From Halomonas rhizosphaerae (GTDB lineage: Bacteria > Pseudomonadota > Gammaproteobacteria > Pseudomonadales > Halomonadaceae), in contig NZ_JASCQP010000045.1 of assembly GCF_030010555.1 (NCBI RefSeq), positions 62,001 to 126,000 on the forward strand: a stretch of DNA of 64,000 nucleotides, written 5' to 3'. Positions 1 to 8,791 of the stretch are shown here, piece after piece. Numbering within the stretch: the first letter of the stretch is position 1; each line of letters opens with the position of its first letter. The position numbers and the translations under genes are program-made. The notes under the pieces were generated by a model. That model was not told the origin of the DNA, made no database searches, and saw only the letters and a program-made list of their open reading frames with translations.

Positions 1-310
1 TGGCGATGCCGCTCCTCAGGAAGCGCGGCAGGAAGAACAGCGCCAGCGCCACCAGGGCGATGACCGCCACCACCTCCCAGGCCATCACGGAGAGACCGTC
101 GCTGAAGGCCGCACCATTGAGGCCCACCATCTGCTCGGTGGAGAGGTTGGTCATCAGCAACGAGCCGGCGATCAGCGGAAAGGTCAGGCTGCGTCCGGCC
201 AGGAAGAAGCCGCTCGAGGTCGTGTGGTCGTCGCGGCGCGTGATGCGCCAGGTGATGAAGGCGACCAGGCCCGTGAAGAACAGGAAGGACGCCAGGGTCA
301 GGGCATGCAT
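1..310 (-). CDS. Sodium:solute symporter (SSS/SLC5 family), N-terminal part
   Basis: This is the first 103 residues of a membrane transporter whose remainder lies beyond the left edge. A hydrophobic first helix (residues 3-20) is followed by a polar loop and a GFFLAGRSL motif. A TNLSTEQMVGLNGAAF segment then leads into a second long hydrophobic stretch ending FLPRFLRSGI. The FLAGRSL and N-[IL]-S-x-EQ signatures are typical of the sugar/solute branch of the sodium:solute symporter family (vSGLT and YidK type), which couples sodium influx to solute uptake across the inner membrane. The ATG has an AAGGATG-like ribosome site about 10 bases upstream. The substrate cannot be read from this fragment. 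Confidence 0.85.
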   Translation of the reverse strand, partial: MHALTLASFLFFTGLVAFITWRITRRDDHTTSSGFFLAGRSLTFPLIAGSLLMTNLSTEQMVGLNGAAFSDGLSVMAWEVVAVIALVALALFFLPRFLRSGIA

Positions 311-382
311 GTCGGAAACATCCTTGTGAGTCGTGAATTCGGCCGCATCCCCGATGGCAGCGGCAAGAATGTAGGTAAACTT

Positions 383-406
383 ACTAGATTGATGGGCGAG
401 TCTAGT
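383..406. promoter_or_regulatory. Inverted repeat upstream of the symporter gene
   Basis: ACTAGA and TCTAGT form a perfect 6-bp inverted repeat separated by 12 bases, in the AT-richer stretch 73-96 bases ahead of the symporter start. It could be an operator for that gene, but no regulator gene is visible beside it. This is an inference from position only. Confidence 0.25.
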
Positions 407-475
407 CCCGTGACTCGGCACCGCCATTCACCTTTCGTCTAATTGTCCGACATTGAAGGGGTGATGTCATTCCGC

Positions 476-694
476 CTAGCGGGGCGGCACGGCACCCACC
501 GGCACGGGTTCGACCAGGCCGAAGAGCTGCACCAGCACGGGGGCCGCGGCGATCACGAACCCCAGCACCGCCAGGCTGCGACCGAGCAGGCGGCGGTCCG
601 GGCGGCGGGCCAGGGTCAGGCCGCCGATGCAGACCAGCAGGCCCAGGATGTTGAAGACGTAACCCAGCATCTGTAGCAGGTCGTAATTGGTCAT
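476..694 (-). CDS. Small two-helix membrane protein, unknown function
   Basis: This 72-residue protein is not a family I recognise. Residues 8-28 (GYVFNILGLLVCIGGLTLA) and 41-62 are hydrophobic and separated by a basic RRPDRRLLGR loop, so it is predicted to be a two-pass inner-membrane hairpin with a cytoplasmic loop. A good ribosome site (AAGGGAG, about 5 bases before the ATG) supports it being a real gene, as does its standing alone between two intergenic gaps. It diverges from the DUF924 gene that starts 86 bases away. No function can be assigned. Confidence 0.6.
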   Translation of the reverse strand: MTNYDLLQMLGYVFNILGLLVCIGGLTLARRPDRRLLGRSLAVLGFVIAAAPVLVQLFGLVEPVPVGAVPPR

Positions 695-779
695 GGGGCT
701 CCCTTCGGTGGTGGGCAGGGGGTGGGACGGCTAACCTGTGATGGTATCAGCTCCACCCCGGGGCGATGAGGAGGCCAGC

Positions 780-1328
780 ATGGAAGAGCGTCGCCCCGAG
801 GCGGTGATCGATTTCTGGTTCAGGGAACTCGCGCCCGCCCAGTGGTTCCGCAAGGACCCGGCCCTGGATGCCGAGATCGCACGGCGCTTCGGTGACTGGC
901 TCTCGGCCGCGGGGCGGGGCGAGTTCTGGCAGTGGCGGACATCCGCCCGCGGCCGCCTTGCCGAGGTGATCGTGCTCGACCAGTTTCCGCGCAATATCCA
1001 TCGGGGATCGACGCATGCCTTCGCCTGGGATCCGGTGGCCCTGGTGCTGGCCCAGGAGGCGGTTGCCCAGCGGGCGGATCGGCTGCTGGACGTGCCCTGG
1101 CGGGCCTTCCTGTTCATGCCCTACATGCACAGCGAGTCGCTGGCGATCCATGACGAGGCGATGCGCCTGTTCGCCCAGCCGGGGCTGGAAGAGAACCTGC
1201 GCCACGAGCACCGCCACCGCGAGGTGATCGCGCGCTTCGGCCGCTATCCCCATCGCAATGCCGTACTCGGGCGGGACTCCACCCGCGAGGAGCAGGCCTT
1301 TCTCGCCCAGCCCGGTTCCGCGTTCTGA
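780..1328 (+). CDS. DUF924 family protein
   Basis: This 182-residue soluble protein matches the DUF924 family, helical proteins of unknown biochemistry found in many proteobacteria. Family hallmarks are the N-terminal V-I-D-F-W-F-R start, the central VIVLDQFPRNIHRG motif, FAWDPVAL, the FLFMPYMHSESL motif and the C-terminal FGRYPHRN-VLGR-ST-EE block. The open frame extends 14 codons further upstream, but the ATG at 780 has a GAGGAG ribosome site and begins where family members usually start. It is monocistronic. TPR-like folds have been proposed for the family, but no ligand or partner can be deduced here. Confidence 0.88.
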   Translation: MEERRPEAVIDFWFRELAPAQWFRKDPALDAEIARRFGDWLSAAGRGEFWQWRTSARGRLAEVIVLDQFPRNIHRGSTHAFAWDPVALVLAQEAVAQRADRLLDVPWRAFLFMPYMHSESLAIHDEAMRLFAQPGLEENLRHEHRHREVIARFGRYPHRNAVLGRDSTREEQAFLAQPGSAF

Positions 1329-1395
1329 GGCTTTTCTCTCGGCGCCGGGCAAGGCACCATCGAAATCCCTTCATCAAGGAAAAGGAGCGTATGCC

Positions 1396-1638
1396 ATGGG
1401 AATCATTGCCTGGTTGATCATCGGTGGCCTGGCCGGCTGGATCGCCGGCCATATCATGCGAGGCGGCGGCTTCGGCATCCTCGGCAATATCGGGGTCGGC
1501 GTGGTGGGGGCCGTCATCGGTGGTGGCCTGTTCAGCCTGCTGGGCCTGCAAGCCGGTGGCTTCATCGGCTCGCTGGTCACCGCTATCGTCGGGGCCGTGG
1601 TGCTGCTTTGGATAATCGCCAAGGTCAAGAAGGCCTGA
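1396..1638 (+). CDS. GlsB/YeaQ/YmgE family stress-response membrane protein
   Basis: This 80-residue, glycine-rich integral membrane protein is of the transglycosylase-associated (Pfam Transgly_assoc) type. It has three hydrophobic helices with GxxxG-like glycine spacing (IIGGLAGWIAGHIMRG, NIGVGVVGAVIGGG, GSLVTAIVGAVVLLWI) and a short basic C-terminus. Relatives are induced by stress and stationary phase in enterobacteria, but the molecular role is unknown. The start at 1396 has a GGAG ribosome site 8 bases upstream. The gene stands alone and is followed by a rho-independent terminator. Confidence 0.88.
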   Translation: MGIIAWLIIGGLAGWIAGHIMRGGGFGILGNIGVGVVGAVIGGGLFSLLGLQAGGFIGSLVTAIVGAVVLLWIIAKVKKA

Positions 1639-1669
1639 GACAGCCGGCCTGACCCGACGCGCGAGATGG

Positions 1670-1695
1670 CCGCCCGGTTGGTGACAATCGGGCGG
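1670..1695 (+). terminator. Rho-independent terminator after the GlsB-type gene
   Basis: CCGCCCGGTTG pairs with CAATCGGGCGG (one G-T wobble) around a GTGA loop and is followed by TTTCG. It sits 32 bases after the stop codon of the small membrane protein gene. Confidence 0.7.
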
Positions 1696-1709
1696 TTTCG
1701 CGTGGGCCG

Positions 1710-2324
1710 TCAGCCGGCGGGGGTGGGCAGGATGCGCCGATAGCGATCCAGGCAGCGGTCCAGCCAGACGCCGTTCGGCGTGCCCTCGGGGGGCGAGGCG
1801 GGCACCTTGAGGGTCAGCAGGAAGAGGCCATGGCGCTCGGCATCGCCGTCGGGCAGGTGCCGGCCGAGCTGCCGGGCGAGGTCGGGCGGCAGGGCACCCG
1901 GGCGCCGCCAGGCGAGCCGCAGGGCCTGATGGTCGATCAGGTACTGGAAGCGCGCTGCGTCCTTGAGCACCGCCATGCCGCCCTGCACCAGCCCCTGGGA
2001 GAGGCTCTCCAGCTTGCGATAGCCCGGGGCTCCGGCGGCCCGACAGGCGTGGGCTCCCTCCACGAAGCAGCGCTCCCGTTCATCGGGGTCCTCGGGCCAG
2101 CGTCCCCCGCGACGCCGCGCGGGGGTGGCCACGAAGGGCAGCACCACCGACACGGCGGGGGTGCCGTCGGCCAGGGAGGTCTGCCGGGCGCCGACCATCC
2201 CGTGGCCCAGCTGTCGCCGGAGCCAGCGGTAGTCACAAGCCTGCTGGATGCGGGCCTGGGCATCGGTGACCGTGTGATGAGCGCCCTGCAGTGAGCGCAA
2301 CAGGGAGAGCGTGCGAAGGATCAT
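1710..2324 (-). CDS. Hypothetical protein, unknown function
   Basis: This is a predicted soluble protein of about 204 residues that I do not recognise. It is rich in arginine and alanine, has no signal peptide or membrane segment, and includes the segments DYRWLRRQLGHGMVG, LPFVATPARRRGGRWP and KLESLSQGLVQGGMAVL. The frame stays open 29 codons further upstream to a TTG. Those codons include rare ones (AGG, CTA), so the ATG at 2324 is preferred even though no clear ribosome site precedes it. Codon use downstream fits its neighbours. It lies downstream of and parallel to gabT, separated from it by a strong terminator. Confidence 0.6.
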   Translation of the reverse strand: MILRTLSLLRSLQGAHHTVTDAQARIQQACDYRWLRRQLGHGMVGARQTSLADGTPAVSVVLPFVATPARRRGGRWPEDPDERERCFVEGAHACRAAGAPGYRKLESLSQGLVQGGMAVLKDAARFQYLIDHQALRLAWRRPGALPPDLARQLGRHLPDGDAERHGLFLLTLKVPASPPEGTPNGVWLDRCLDRYRRILPTPAG

Positions 2325-2432
2325 GGTGCCATACCGATATGCGAGCGGGAGAGCGAGGGGCCGGGATAGAGACGCTGCGACCATAGCAGGGAATCGCCTC
2401 CATGGCGTCAACGGCCCGGGCCACCAACGCGA

Positions 2433-2460
2433 ACCGCCCGGCTGTCTCCAGCCGGGCGGT
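2433..2460 (-). terminator. Rho-independent terminator of the gabD-gabT operon
   Basis: ACCGCCCGGCTG and CAGCCGGGCGGT form a perfect 12-bp stem with a TCTC loop, 29 bases beyond the gabT stop codon, followed on the minus strand by TTCG. Confidence 0.75.
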
Positions 2461-2489
2461 AGCGGGTGCCGTCTTCTGGTCGAACCCTG

Positions 2490-3788
2490 TCAGGCGGTGG
2501 CGGCGCTCTTGCTGCCGACCAGCTCCTTCAGGGCCTCCTCGACGATGGCGAGCCCTTCCTCGAGGATCTCATCCTCGATGGTGACCGGCATCAGGAAGCG
2601 GATGGTGTTGCCGTACAGGCCGCAGGAGAGCAGGATCAGCCCCTTCTCGCGGGCCTTCTTGCACAGCGCGCCGGCCAGGTCGGCGTCCGGGGTGTGGTTG
2701 GCCTTGTCGGAGACGAGGTCGATGGCCGCCATGGCGCCCATGTTGCGACCGTTGTCGATGCAGTCGAACGCCTGCTGCCACTGGGTGAAGCGCTTGGCCA
2801 GCTTGTCGCCGAGCGCCTGGCTCTTCTCGAGGATGTTCTCCTGCTCGAAGACCTCGAGCACAGCCAGGGTGGCGGCGCAGGAGACCGGGCTGCCGGTGTA
2901 GGTGCCGCCCAGGGAGTTGGCGCCGGAGGCGTCCATGTGCTTGTCGGTGCCGACCACCGCGGAGATCGGCATGCCGTCAGCCATGCTCTTGGCCATGGTG
3001 ATGATGTCGGGCTCGACGCCGCTGTGCTCGATGGCGAACATCTTGCCGGTGCGCCCGAAGCCGGACTGCACCTCGTCGACGATCATCAGCATGCCGTGCT
3101 CGTCACAGATCTCGCGGACCGCCTTGAGGAAGCTCGCCGGCGCCGGATAGAAGCCGCCCTCGCCGAGCACCGGCTCCAGCACGATGGCCGCGGTATCGCG
3201 CGGGTTGGCATCGGTCTTGAGCGCCATCTTCAGGCCGCGCAGGGCCTCGTCCTCGCTGACCCCGTGGTAGGGCACGGGGTAGGGGGCACGGAAGACGTTG
3301 CCCGGCATGGAGCCGAAGTCGGTGGCGTAGGGCGCGACCTTGCCGTTCATGGCCATGGTCATGAAGGTACGACCGTGGTAGCCGCCGTCGAAGCAGATCA
3401 CGTTGTTCTTGCCGGTGGCGGCACGGGCGACCTTGACGGCGTTCTCCAGCGCCTCGGCCCCGGAGTTGGCCAGCATCACCTTGGCGTGGCCGCGGACCGG
3501 GGTGACCTGGCTGAGCTTTTCGGCCACCTTCACGTAGCCCTCGTAGGGCATCACGGTCTGGCAGGTGTGCATTACCTTGTCGAGCTGGTCCTTGACCGCC
3601 TGGACCACCTTGGGATGGCGGTGGCCGATGTTGAGCACGCCGATGCCGCCGGCGAAGTCGATGATGCGATTGCCGTCGGCGTCCCACACCAGGGCGTTCT
3701 CGGCGCGGTCGGCAAACTGGGTGGCCGGGCTCGCGGCGCCGTTGGCCACGTAGCGCTGCTTGAGTTCGTTGAGCTGTGCGTTGTTCAT
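2490..3788 (-). CDS. gabT: 4-aminobutyrate aminotransferase
   Basis: This 432-residue class III PLP aminotransferase transfers the amino group of GABA to 2-oxoglutarate, giving succinate semialdehyde and glutamate. Features seen include the N-terminal DADGNRIIDFAGGIGVLNIGH, SGAEALENAVKVAR in the cofactor cradle, the GYHGRT motif, IVDEVQSGFGRTG (Asp238 should contact the pyridine nitrogen) and the Schiff-base lysine Lys267 in ITMAKSMADGMPIS. Length equals the usual 425-435. The ATG at 3788 has an AAGGAGG ribosome site; an upstream in-frame start would overlap gabD and is not needed. It follows gabD by 34 bases in one operon, so the product is oxidised by its neighbour. Confidence 0.95.
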   Translation of the reverse strand: MNNAQLNELKQRYVANGAASPATQFADRAENALVWDADGNRIIDFAGGIGVLNIGHRHPKVVQAVKDQLDKVMHTCQTVMPYEGYVKVAEKLSQVTPVRGHAKVMLANSGAEALENAVKVARAATGKNNVICFDGGYHGRTFMTMAMNGKVAPYATDFGSMPGNVFRAPYPVPYHGVSEDEALRGLKMALKTDANPRDTAAIVLEPVLGEGGFYPAPASFLKAVREICDEHGMLMIVDEVQSGFGRTGKMFAIEHSGVEPDIITMAKSMADGMPISAVVGTDKHMDASGANSLGGTYTGSPVSCAATLAVLEVFEQENILEKSQALGDKLAKRFTQWQQAFDCIDNGRNMGAMAAIDLVSDKANHTPDADLAGALCKKAREKGLILLSCGLYGNTIRFLMPVTIEDEILEEGLAIVEEALKELVGSKSAATA

Positions 3789-3822
3789 GGATCCTGCCTC
3801 CTTGGTAAGACGTTGCGGGCGA

Positions 3823-5268
3823 TCACAGGCCGCCGACACAGACGTATTTTAGTTCAGTGTACTCATCCAGGCCGTGGCGCGACCCTTCGCGTCCCAGCCC
3901 TGACTCCTTGACCCCACCGAAGGGCGCCAGCTCGGTGGAGAGAATGCCTTCGTTGACTGCCACCATGCCATATTCCAGCCCTTCCATGACATGCCAGATA
4001 CGACGATAGTCGCGGGCATAGAAGTAGGCGGCGAGGCCGAACTCGGTGGCATTGGCCATGGCGATGGCCTCTTCCTCGGTCTCGAAGCGAAACACCGGCG
4101 CCAGGGGCCCGAAGGTCTCCTCGGTGGCCACCTTCATCTCGGGGGTCACGTCGGCGATGATCGTGGGCTGGAAGAAGGTACCGCCCAGCGCGTGGGGCTC
4201 GCCGCCGCAGACCAGCCGCCCGCCCTTGTCCAGGGCGTCGCGCACGTGGCTCTGCACCTTCTCCACGGCGGCGGCGTTGATCAGCGGGCCCTGCACCACG
4301 CCCTCGTCGAGGCCGTTGCCGACCTCGAGCCGGGCCACTCGGGCGGCCAGCTTCTCCAGGAAGGCCTCGTAGACCCCCGCCTGGACCAGCAGGCGGTTGG
4401 TGCAGACGCAGGTCTGCCCGGAGTTGCGGTACTTGGAGGCCACCGCCCCCTCGACGGCGGCATCCAGGTCGGCGTCGTCGAAGACGATGAAGGGGGCGTT
4501 GCCCCCCAGCTCCATGGAGGCCTTCTTGACGGTGCCGGCGCACTGGGCCAGCAGCCGCTTGCCCACGGGGGTGGAGCCGGTGAAGGAGATCTTGCGCACC
4601 CGCGGATCGGTGGTCAGCACCTCGCCGATCTCGGCCGGCCGTGAGGCGGTGACGACGTTGATCACCCCGGCCGGGAAGCCGACCTCCTCGGCGAGCTTCA
4701 CCAGGGCCAGGGCGGTGAGCGGGGTGGCCTCGGCGGGCTTGATCACCACCGGGCAGCCGGCGGCCAGGGCCGGGGCGCACTTGCGGGTGATCATCGCCAG
4801 CGGGAAGTTCCAGGGGGTGATCGCCGCCACCACGCCGATCGGTTCACGGAACACCAGGATGCGCTTGTCCACGCCGTGGCTCGGCAGGGTTTCGCCGGCG
4901 ACGCGCTTGGCCTCCTCGGCGTAGTACTCCACGAAGGAGGCACCATAGGCCACCTCGCCGCGGGCCTCGGCCAGCGGCTTGCCCTGTTCCAGGGTCATCA
5001 GCCGCGCCAGGGCTTCCTGGTTGGCCATGATGGCGTCGAACCAGGCGCGCAATAGGGTGGCGCGCTCCTTGGCGGTGCGCCGCTTCCAGGCCGGCCAGGC
5101 GTCTGCCGCGGCGGTCACGGCCTCGCGGGCCACCTCGGCGTCGAGGTCCGGGACCTCGGCCAGGGTCTCGCCGGTGGCGGGGTTGGTCACGGCGAAGCGG
5201 CGTGCGCCTTCGCGCCACTGGCCGGCCACATAGGCCTTGTCGATCAGCAGCTGGGGTTCCGCGGACAT
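3823..5268 (-). CDS. gabD: Succinate-semialdehyde dehydrogenase (NADP+)
   Basis: This 481-residue aldehyde dehydrogenase oxidises succinate semialdehyde to succinate, closing the GABA shunt into the TCA cycle. The Rossmann cofactor region TPWNFPLAMITRK, the GSTPVGKRLL turn, the catalytic Glu253 in MELGGNAPF and the nucleophile Cys287 in NSGQTCVCTNR are all present. The second cysteine two residues on (Cys289) occurs in GabD enzymes. The C-terminal PFGGVKESGLGREGSRHG block is also characteristic of SSADH. The start has a GAGGAG ribosome site. It is the first gene of the gabD-gabT operon. An AT-rich patch 40-60 bases upstream is the likely promoter region, but no clean sigma70 match was found. 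Confidence 0.95.
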   Translation of the reverse strand: MSAEPQLLIDKAYVAGQWREGARRFAVTNPATGETLAEVPDLDAEVAREAVTAAADAWPAWKRRTAKERATLLRAWFDAIMANQEALARLMTLEQGKPLAEARGEVAYGASFVEYYAEEAKRVAGETLPSHGVDKRILVFREPIGVVAAITPWNFPLAMITRKCAPALAAGCPVVIKPAEATPLTALALVKLAEEVGFPAGVINVVTASRPAEIGEVLTTDPRVRKISFTGSTPVGKRLLAQCAGTVKKASMELGGNAPFIVFDDADLDAAVEGAVASKYRNSGQTCVCTNRLLVQAGVYEAFLEKLAARVARLEVGNGLDEGVVQGPLINAAAVEKVQSHVRDALDKGGRLVCGGEPHALGGTFFQPTIIADVTPEMKVATEETFGPLAPVFRFETEEEAIAMANATEFGLAAYFYARDYRRIWHVMEGLEYGMVAVNEGILSTELAPFGGVKESGLGREGSRHGLDEYTELKYVCVGGL

Positions 5269-5474
5269 GGGGACTCCTCGTCGGGGTTGATCATCTTGTT
5301 GGACGAGTGTGCATTATTTAAAACAAGTCGCCAAGCCCCGGCACCGCCCGTTTTTCACGGCCGGTGGCCACTCGGCCATCGGCGCCGGCAACGCTTTCCG
5401 CTACACTATGGCGCCGACTCGCCGCGGTTCGCGGCGCGGCACGTTTCTGTTCCGGATTTATCGCGAGGTGAGCC

Positions 5475-7949
5475 TTGGTCGATCCCTTGAATGCCTGGTG
5501 GGCCCAGCAGCTGGTGCTGTGTGACTGGGCCTTCACGCCCGATCCCCTGACGGCGGAGGCCGAGGCGGCCGTCGAGCGGCTGGCAGCCCTCGGGGTGGTC
5601 GACCGCGGTGAGCTGGGCTGGTGCCTGCTGGAGTCCCTGGGCACCGGCGGTGCCGGCGTCGACCCGGCCAGGCTCCTGGCCGGCCTGGAGGTCACTGCCC
5701 TGGGCGGCGCCGCGGGCTGGCTCGGCGAGGCGCGCGCGCGGGCCTGGGCCCAGCGGCTGGCCGAGGAGGTCAGCGCCCATCACTCGAGCCTCGATGCCTG
5801 GCTGCAGGGGCTGCTGCATGCCCGCAGCGCCGAGGGCTGGGTGCGAGGCGATGACGGCTTTTTCGAGGCCTGCGAGGCCCTCTCGGCCCTGGAGCACGAC
5901 CGGGCTGGCGTGACCTGGGACATGCTGCAGGAGTGGCTGGCCACCCATGCCACCCATGCCACACCGCCCGCGCTCTGGCCGACGGCCCCCGAAGATCAGG
6001 TCTGGCGGCTGCGCGCCGCCTTCTCGCCGGTCGTCGAGCTGCCCGCCGGACCCCACGACTGGCAGGGGCTGTCGGTCTGGCTGGAGGAGGCCTGGCAGAT
6101 CCGCAGCCGCGAGGACCTGGTGCGCAGCCTGCTGTGGCTGGCCTCCCAGGGCGACCGTCAGGCCTGGGACCTGGATGCTGGACGACTGCTCGAGGCTGAC
6201 GCCGAGGTGCGCCGGCAGTGGCGGGAGACGCTGGCGGGGGGCGAGCGCGACTACGGTCGGGTGCTGCTGGGTTTCCTCGACCAGGGGGAACCGCTGGAGT
6301 GGGCCGCGTGGGACTGGCTGCGGCTGATCGACCTGGCCTGGGCCGGCGCCTGCCTGGGCTGGCTCGAAACGCGAGAGGCCCGCGACTTCGCCGTCCACGG
6401 CGCCGACCTGGCGCTGCGGCGCTATAGCGACTGGGCGGCCTTGGCACGGGCCTACCAGCGAGGGCGCAGCCTATTCGAGGGGCGCAACCTGCTGCCCGCC
6501 CTCCAGGCGGACTGGGCGCTGCTGCTGCACTCGCCGGTGAGTCCCTGGCGCCCGGCCCTGCAGGGGCTGGTGACGGAGGAGCTCATCGAGGCTTCGCGCG
6601 TCGCCCTGCGCGCCTGGCGTGGCGATGCCCGCCACTGGACGCTGGCGCTGGCCGCGGTGCGCGAGCCCGAGTTCGCCGCCCGCCAGGGGCCAGTGCCCGA
6701 GCTGCCGGTCGCGCGACGCGAGGAGGCGCGCCGCTACCTGGTCGAGACCCTCGACCTGCATGCCGACGAGGGCGTCGAGGCGCTCTCCCGCTACTGGCTG
6801 CCGGCCCAGGCCCACCATCTCAACCAGCTGGCGGCCGATGCCGCCCATGGCGCCCTGCCGCCGGCCGAGACGCCCTTCGGCCACCCGGTCCCGGACGAGC
6901 TGGCGAGCCGCGATGCCCTCAGGCAGGCGAGCCGTCACGCCGCCACCATCCACATGGCTGAGAAGTTCGCCTTTCATCTGCAGATGGCCATGGACAGCGG
7001 GGACTTCGACGCGACTCGCCTGGCCCGCCTGGCCGAGGCCCTGCAGGGCTCGCTGTGCCGCTTCTACCCCGACGCCCGTCGCCTCCTTCAGGCCTGGGCC
7101 CACTGGGAGAGCCTGTTGCCCGAGCCCGAACAGCCCCCGATGGTCGCCGAGATCCGCTGGCATCTGGAGGACCCCGGGAGCCTCTTCCACTGGCTCGACT
7201 GGCGCGCCGGGGCCTGGCTCGAGCCCGGGCCGCGACCGACGCTTGTCCACTTCACCGCCATGGCGCTGGTCGGGCCACTCAACAGCCCGGCCTGGAGCCT
7301 GCCGCAGCCGGAGAGCGAGCGCGAGTGCGCGGCCATCCGCGACTGGGTCGATGGGCATTATGCCCTTCACGGGGAGGCGGAGCTGGACGAGTTCCTCGAG
7401 TACCTGATCGAGGTCGGCGATCGCCAAGAGTACCAGATCAACTATGCCCCCTACACGCTCAACCACGGTCGGCTGGCCTCCGAGATCGCCACTCTCGAGA
7501 GCGGGGAGTGCAGCGAGGAGGAGGGGGCTCACCTGCTCCGCCTGCAGCGGGTCAGGGACAACGAGGACGGCTGCAACGAGGTCGACCTGGCGGCCTGGGA
7601 CATCGCCCAGGCCGTGGACCTGGCCATTGCCGGCCGTCAGCTGGGGTGGCTCGGCGAGGGGGCGTTCCAGGGCCTGCTCGAGCGTGCCCATGGGCTGGCC
7701 GGCGAGCACTACGCGGGCTGGGAGGAGTATGCCCGCGGGCTGCACGCCGGCTTCTCGTTCTTCATGGGCGAGACCCCGGAGCGCGAGAGCTTCCTGGCAG
7801 GCTTCCGCCAGGCGCTGGTGGCCTGGCTCTCGGGGGCGCCGCCGCTGGCGGGGGCCTGGGCCAGCCTCGACTTTCCCGGGGCACGGCCGCGCCACTGGGC
7901 GCCGCTGCATATCGATACGCTGCCGGGCGACAGCCGTACCCTCCACTAA
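5475..7949 (+). CDS. Large protein with two DUF1266-like domains
   Basis: This 824-residue soluble protein has no predicted signal or membrane segment and is rich in tryptophan, leucine, aspartate and glutamate. Two regions resemble DUF1266. The first (about residues 203-360) contains AAWDWLRLIDLAWAGACLGW and YSDWAALARAYQRGRSLF. The second (about 617-800) contains AAWDIAQAVDLAIAGRQLGW and YAGWEEYARGLHAGFSFF. The parallel spacing suggests an internal duplication with diverged linkers. DUF1266 proteins (YbeR and YbeU of E. coli) have no known function and are usually far shorter. The start is TTG, with GAGGTGA four bases ahead and no better in-frame ATG nearby. It is monocistronic and no partner is evident. 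Confidence 0.75.
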   Translation: MVDPLNAWWAQQLVLCDWAFTPDPLTAEAEAAVERLAALGVVDRGELGWCLLESLGTGGAGVDPARLLAGLEVTALGGAAGWLGEARARAWAQRLAEEVSAHHSSLDAWLQGLLHARSAEGWVRGDDGFFEACEALSALEHDRAGVTWDMLQEWLATHATHATPPALWPTAPEDQVWRLRAAFSPVVELPAGPHDWQGLSVWLEEAWQIRSREDLVRSLLWLASQGDRQAWDLDAGRLLEADAEVRRQWRETLAGGERDYGRVLLGFLDQGEPLEWAAWDWLRLIDLAWAGACLGWLETREARDFAVHGADLALRRYSDWAALARAYQRGRSLFEGRNLLPALQADWALLLHSPVSPWRPALQGLVTEELIEASRVALRAWRGDARHWTLALAAVREPEFAARQGPVPELPVARREEARRYLVETLDLHADEGVEALSRYWLPAQAHHLNQLAADAAHGALPPAETPFGHPVPDELASRDALRQASRHAATIHMAEKFAFHLQMAMDSGDFDATRLARLAEALQGSLCRFYPDARRLLQAWAHWESLLPEPEQPPMVAEIRWHLEDPGSLFHWLDWRAGAWLEPGPRPTLVHFTAMALVGPLNSPAWSLPQPESERECAAIRDWVDGHYALHGEAELDEFLEYLIEVGDRQEYQINYAPYTLNHGRLASEIATLESGECSEEEGAHLLRLQRVRDNEDGCNEVDLAAWDIAQAVDLAIAGRQLGWLGEGAFQGLLERAHGLAGEHYAGWEEYARGLHAGFSFFMGETPERESFLAGFRQALVAWLSGAPPLAGAWASLDFPGARPRHWAPLHIDTLPGDSRTLH

Positions 7950-8168
7950 CCGCTCGCCTTGATAATAAAGTATGGTTTATAGTCACCGAGATTGATGACA
8001 TGGCTCCTCCTGTCGGGAGCCTTTGCCAGGCAGCGAGCCGCCGACAGGCCGCTCTGGCAGTGCACCGGGCCTGTTTCCGGCAGCACTGCCACAGCGACAC
8101 CATCCGGAGCCGGGAGACGCAGGGCGTCGTCGGGCCGGGTGCGGCTCAGGGAACGAGGTCGTCGCAGG

Positions 8169-8786
8169 ATGCTGGTCAAACGCGTGTGTCGCATCACCGC
8201 CATGGGGGTATCGCTGGCGCTGCTGGTCGGCTGTGCCGCGCCGAGTGGCATCGGGGAGGAGGCCGTTGGCGCCTACTTCGCCCGGGATCTGCCGGGAATG
8301 CCCGCCGACCCGCTGATGTCGCCCGTGGACAATCCCATCCTGGAAGCCCGCGGCCTGCACAACCCGCCCCCGACGCTGATCCGCCGGGCCCTGCTGGCCC
8401 AGCACGAGCGCTGGGCCGGCACGCCCTACCGACTGGGCGGCAGCTCCTTCCGCGGAATCGATTGCTCGGCCCTGGTGCAGAACGTCTTCAGCGACACCTT
8501 CCGCTTCGACCTGCCGCGCACCACCGAGGAGCAGGTGCGGGCCGGCCTCGAGGTCGAGCGTGATGCCCTGCGCCCCGGTGACCTGGTGTTCTTCCGTCCT
8601 CCCGGCGTCTACCGCCATGTGGGCATCTATGTCGGCGAGGGCCGCTTCCTGCACGCTTCCACCTCCCGGGGCGTGATGATCTCCGAGCTAGACAATCGTT
8701 TCTGGCGGCGTCACTTCTGGCAGGCGAGGCGCACCCTGGAGCCGACTCTGCTGGCCCGGCGCCTGGGCGAGACCGGCGAGGGCTGA
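8169..8786 (+). CDS. NlpC/P60 family lipoprotein, probable peptidoglycan endopeptidase
   Basis: This 205-residue outer-membrane lipoprotein is predicted to cut peptide stems of peptidoglycan. A short basic N-terminus and hydrophobic run end in the lipobox LLVGC (Cys22). The catalytic domain covers about residues 75-190. Cys99 in GIDCSALVQ is the nucleophile, followed by the RTTEEQ and LRPGDLVFF blocks. His150 (YRHVGIYVG) and His162 (RFLHAST) complete the NlpC/P60 triad. The layout resembles NlpC, MepS and MepH of E. coli; which one is orthologous cannot be decided. The frame extends 59 codons upstream, but the ATG at 8169 places the lipobox correctly. The ribosome site is weak. Confidence 0.88.
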   Translation: MLVKRVCRITAMGVSLALLVGCAAPSGIGEEAVGAYFARDLPGMPADPLMSPVDNPILEARGLHNPPPTLIRRALLAQHERWAGTPYRLGGSSFRGIDCSALVQNVFSDTFRFDLPRTTEEQVRAGLEVERDALRPGDLVFFRPPGVYRHVGIYVGEGRFLHASTSRGVMISELDNRFWRRHFWQARRTLEPTLLARRLGETGEG

Positions 8787-8791
8787 CTCGG

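Noticed and set aside
7950..8168. Promoter or small RNA in the gap before the NlpC/P60 gene
   Set aside because: TTGATA and TATAGT are present but only 13 bases apart, and the GGCTCC/GGAGCC hairpin has no T-run. No reliable element can be called.
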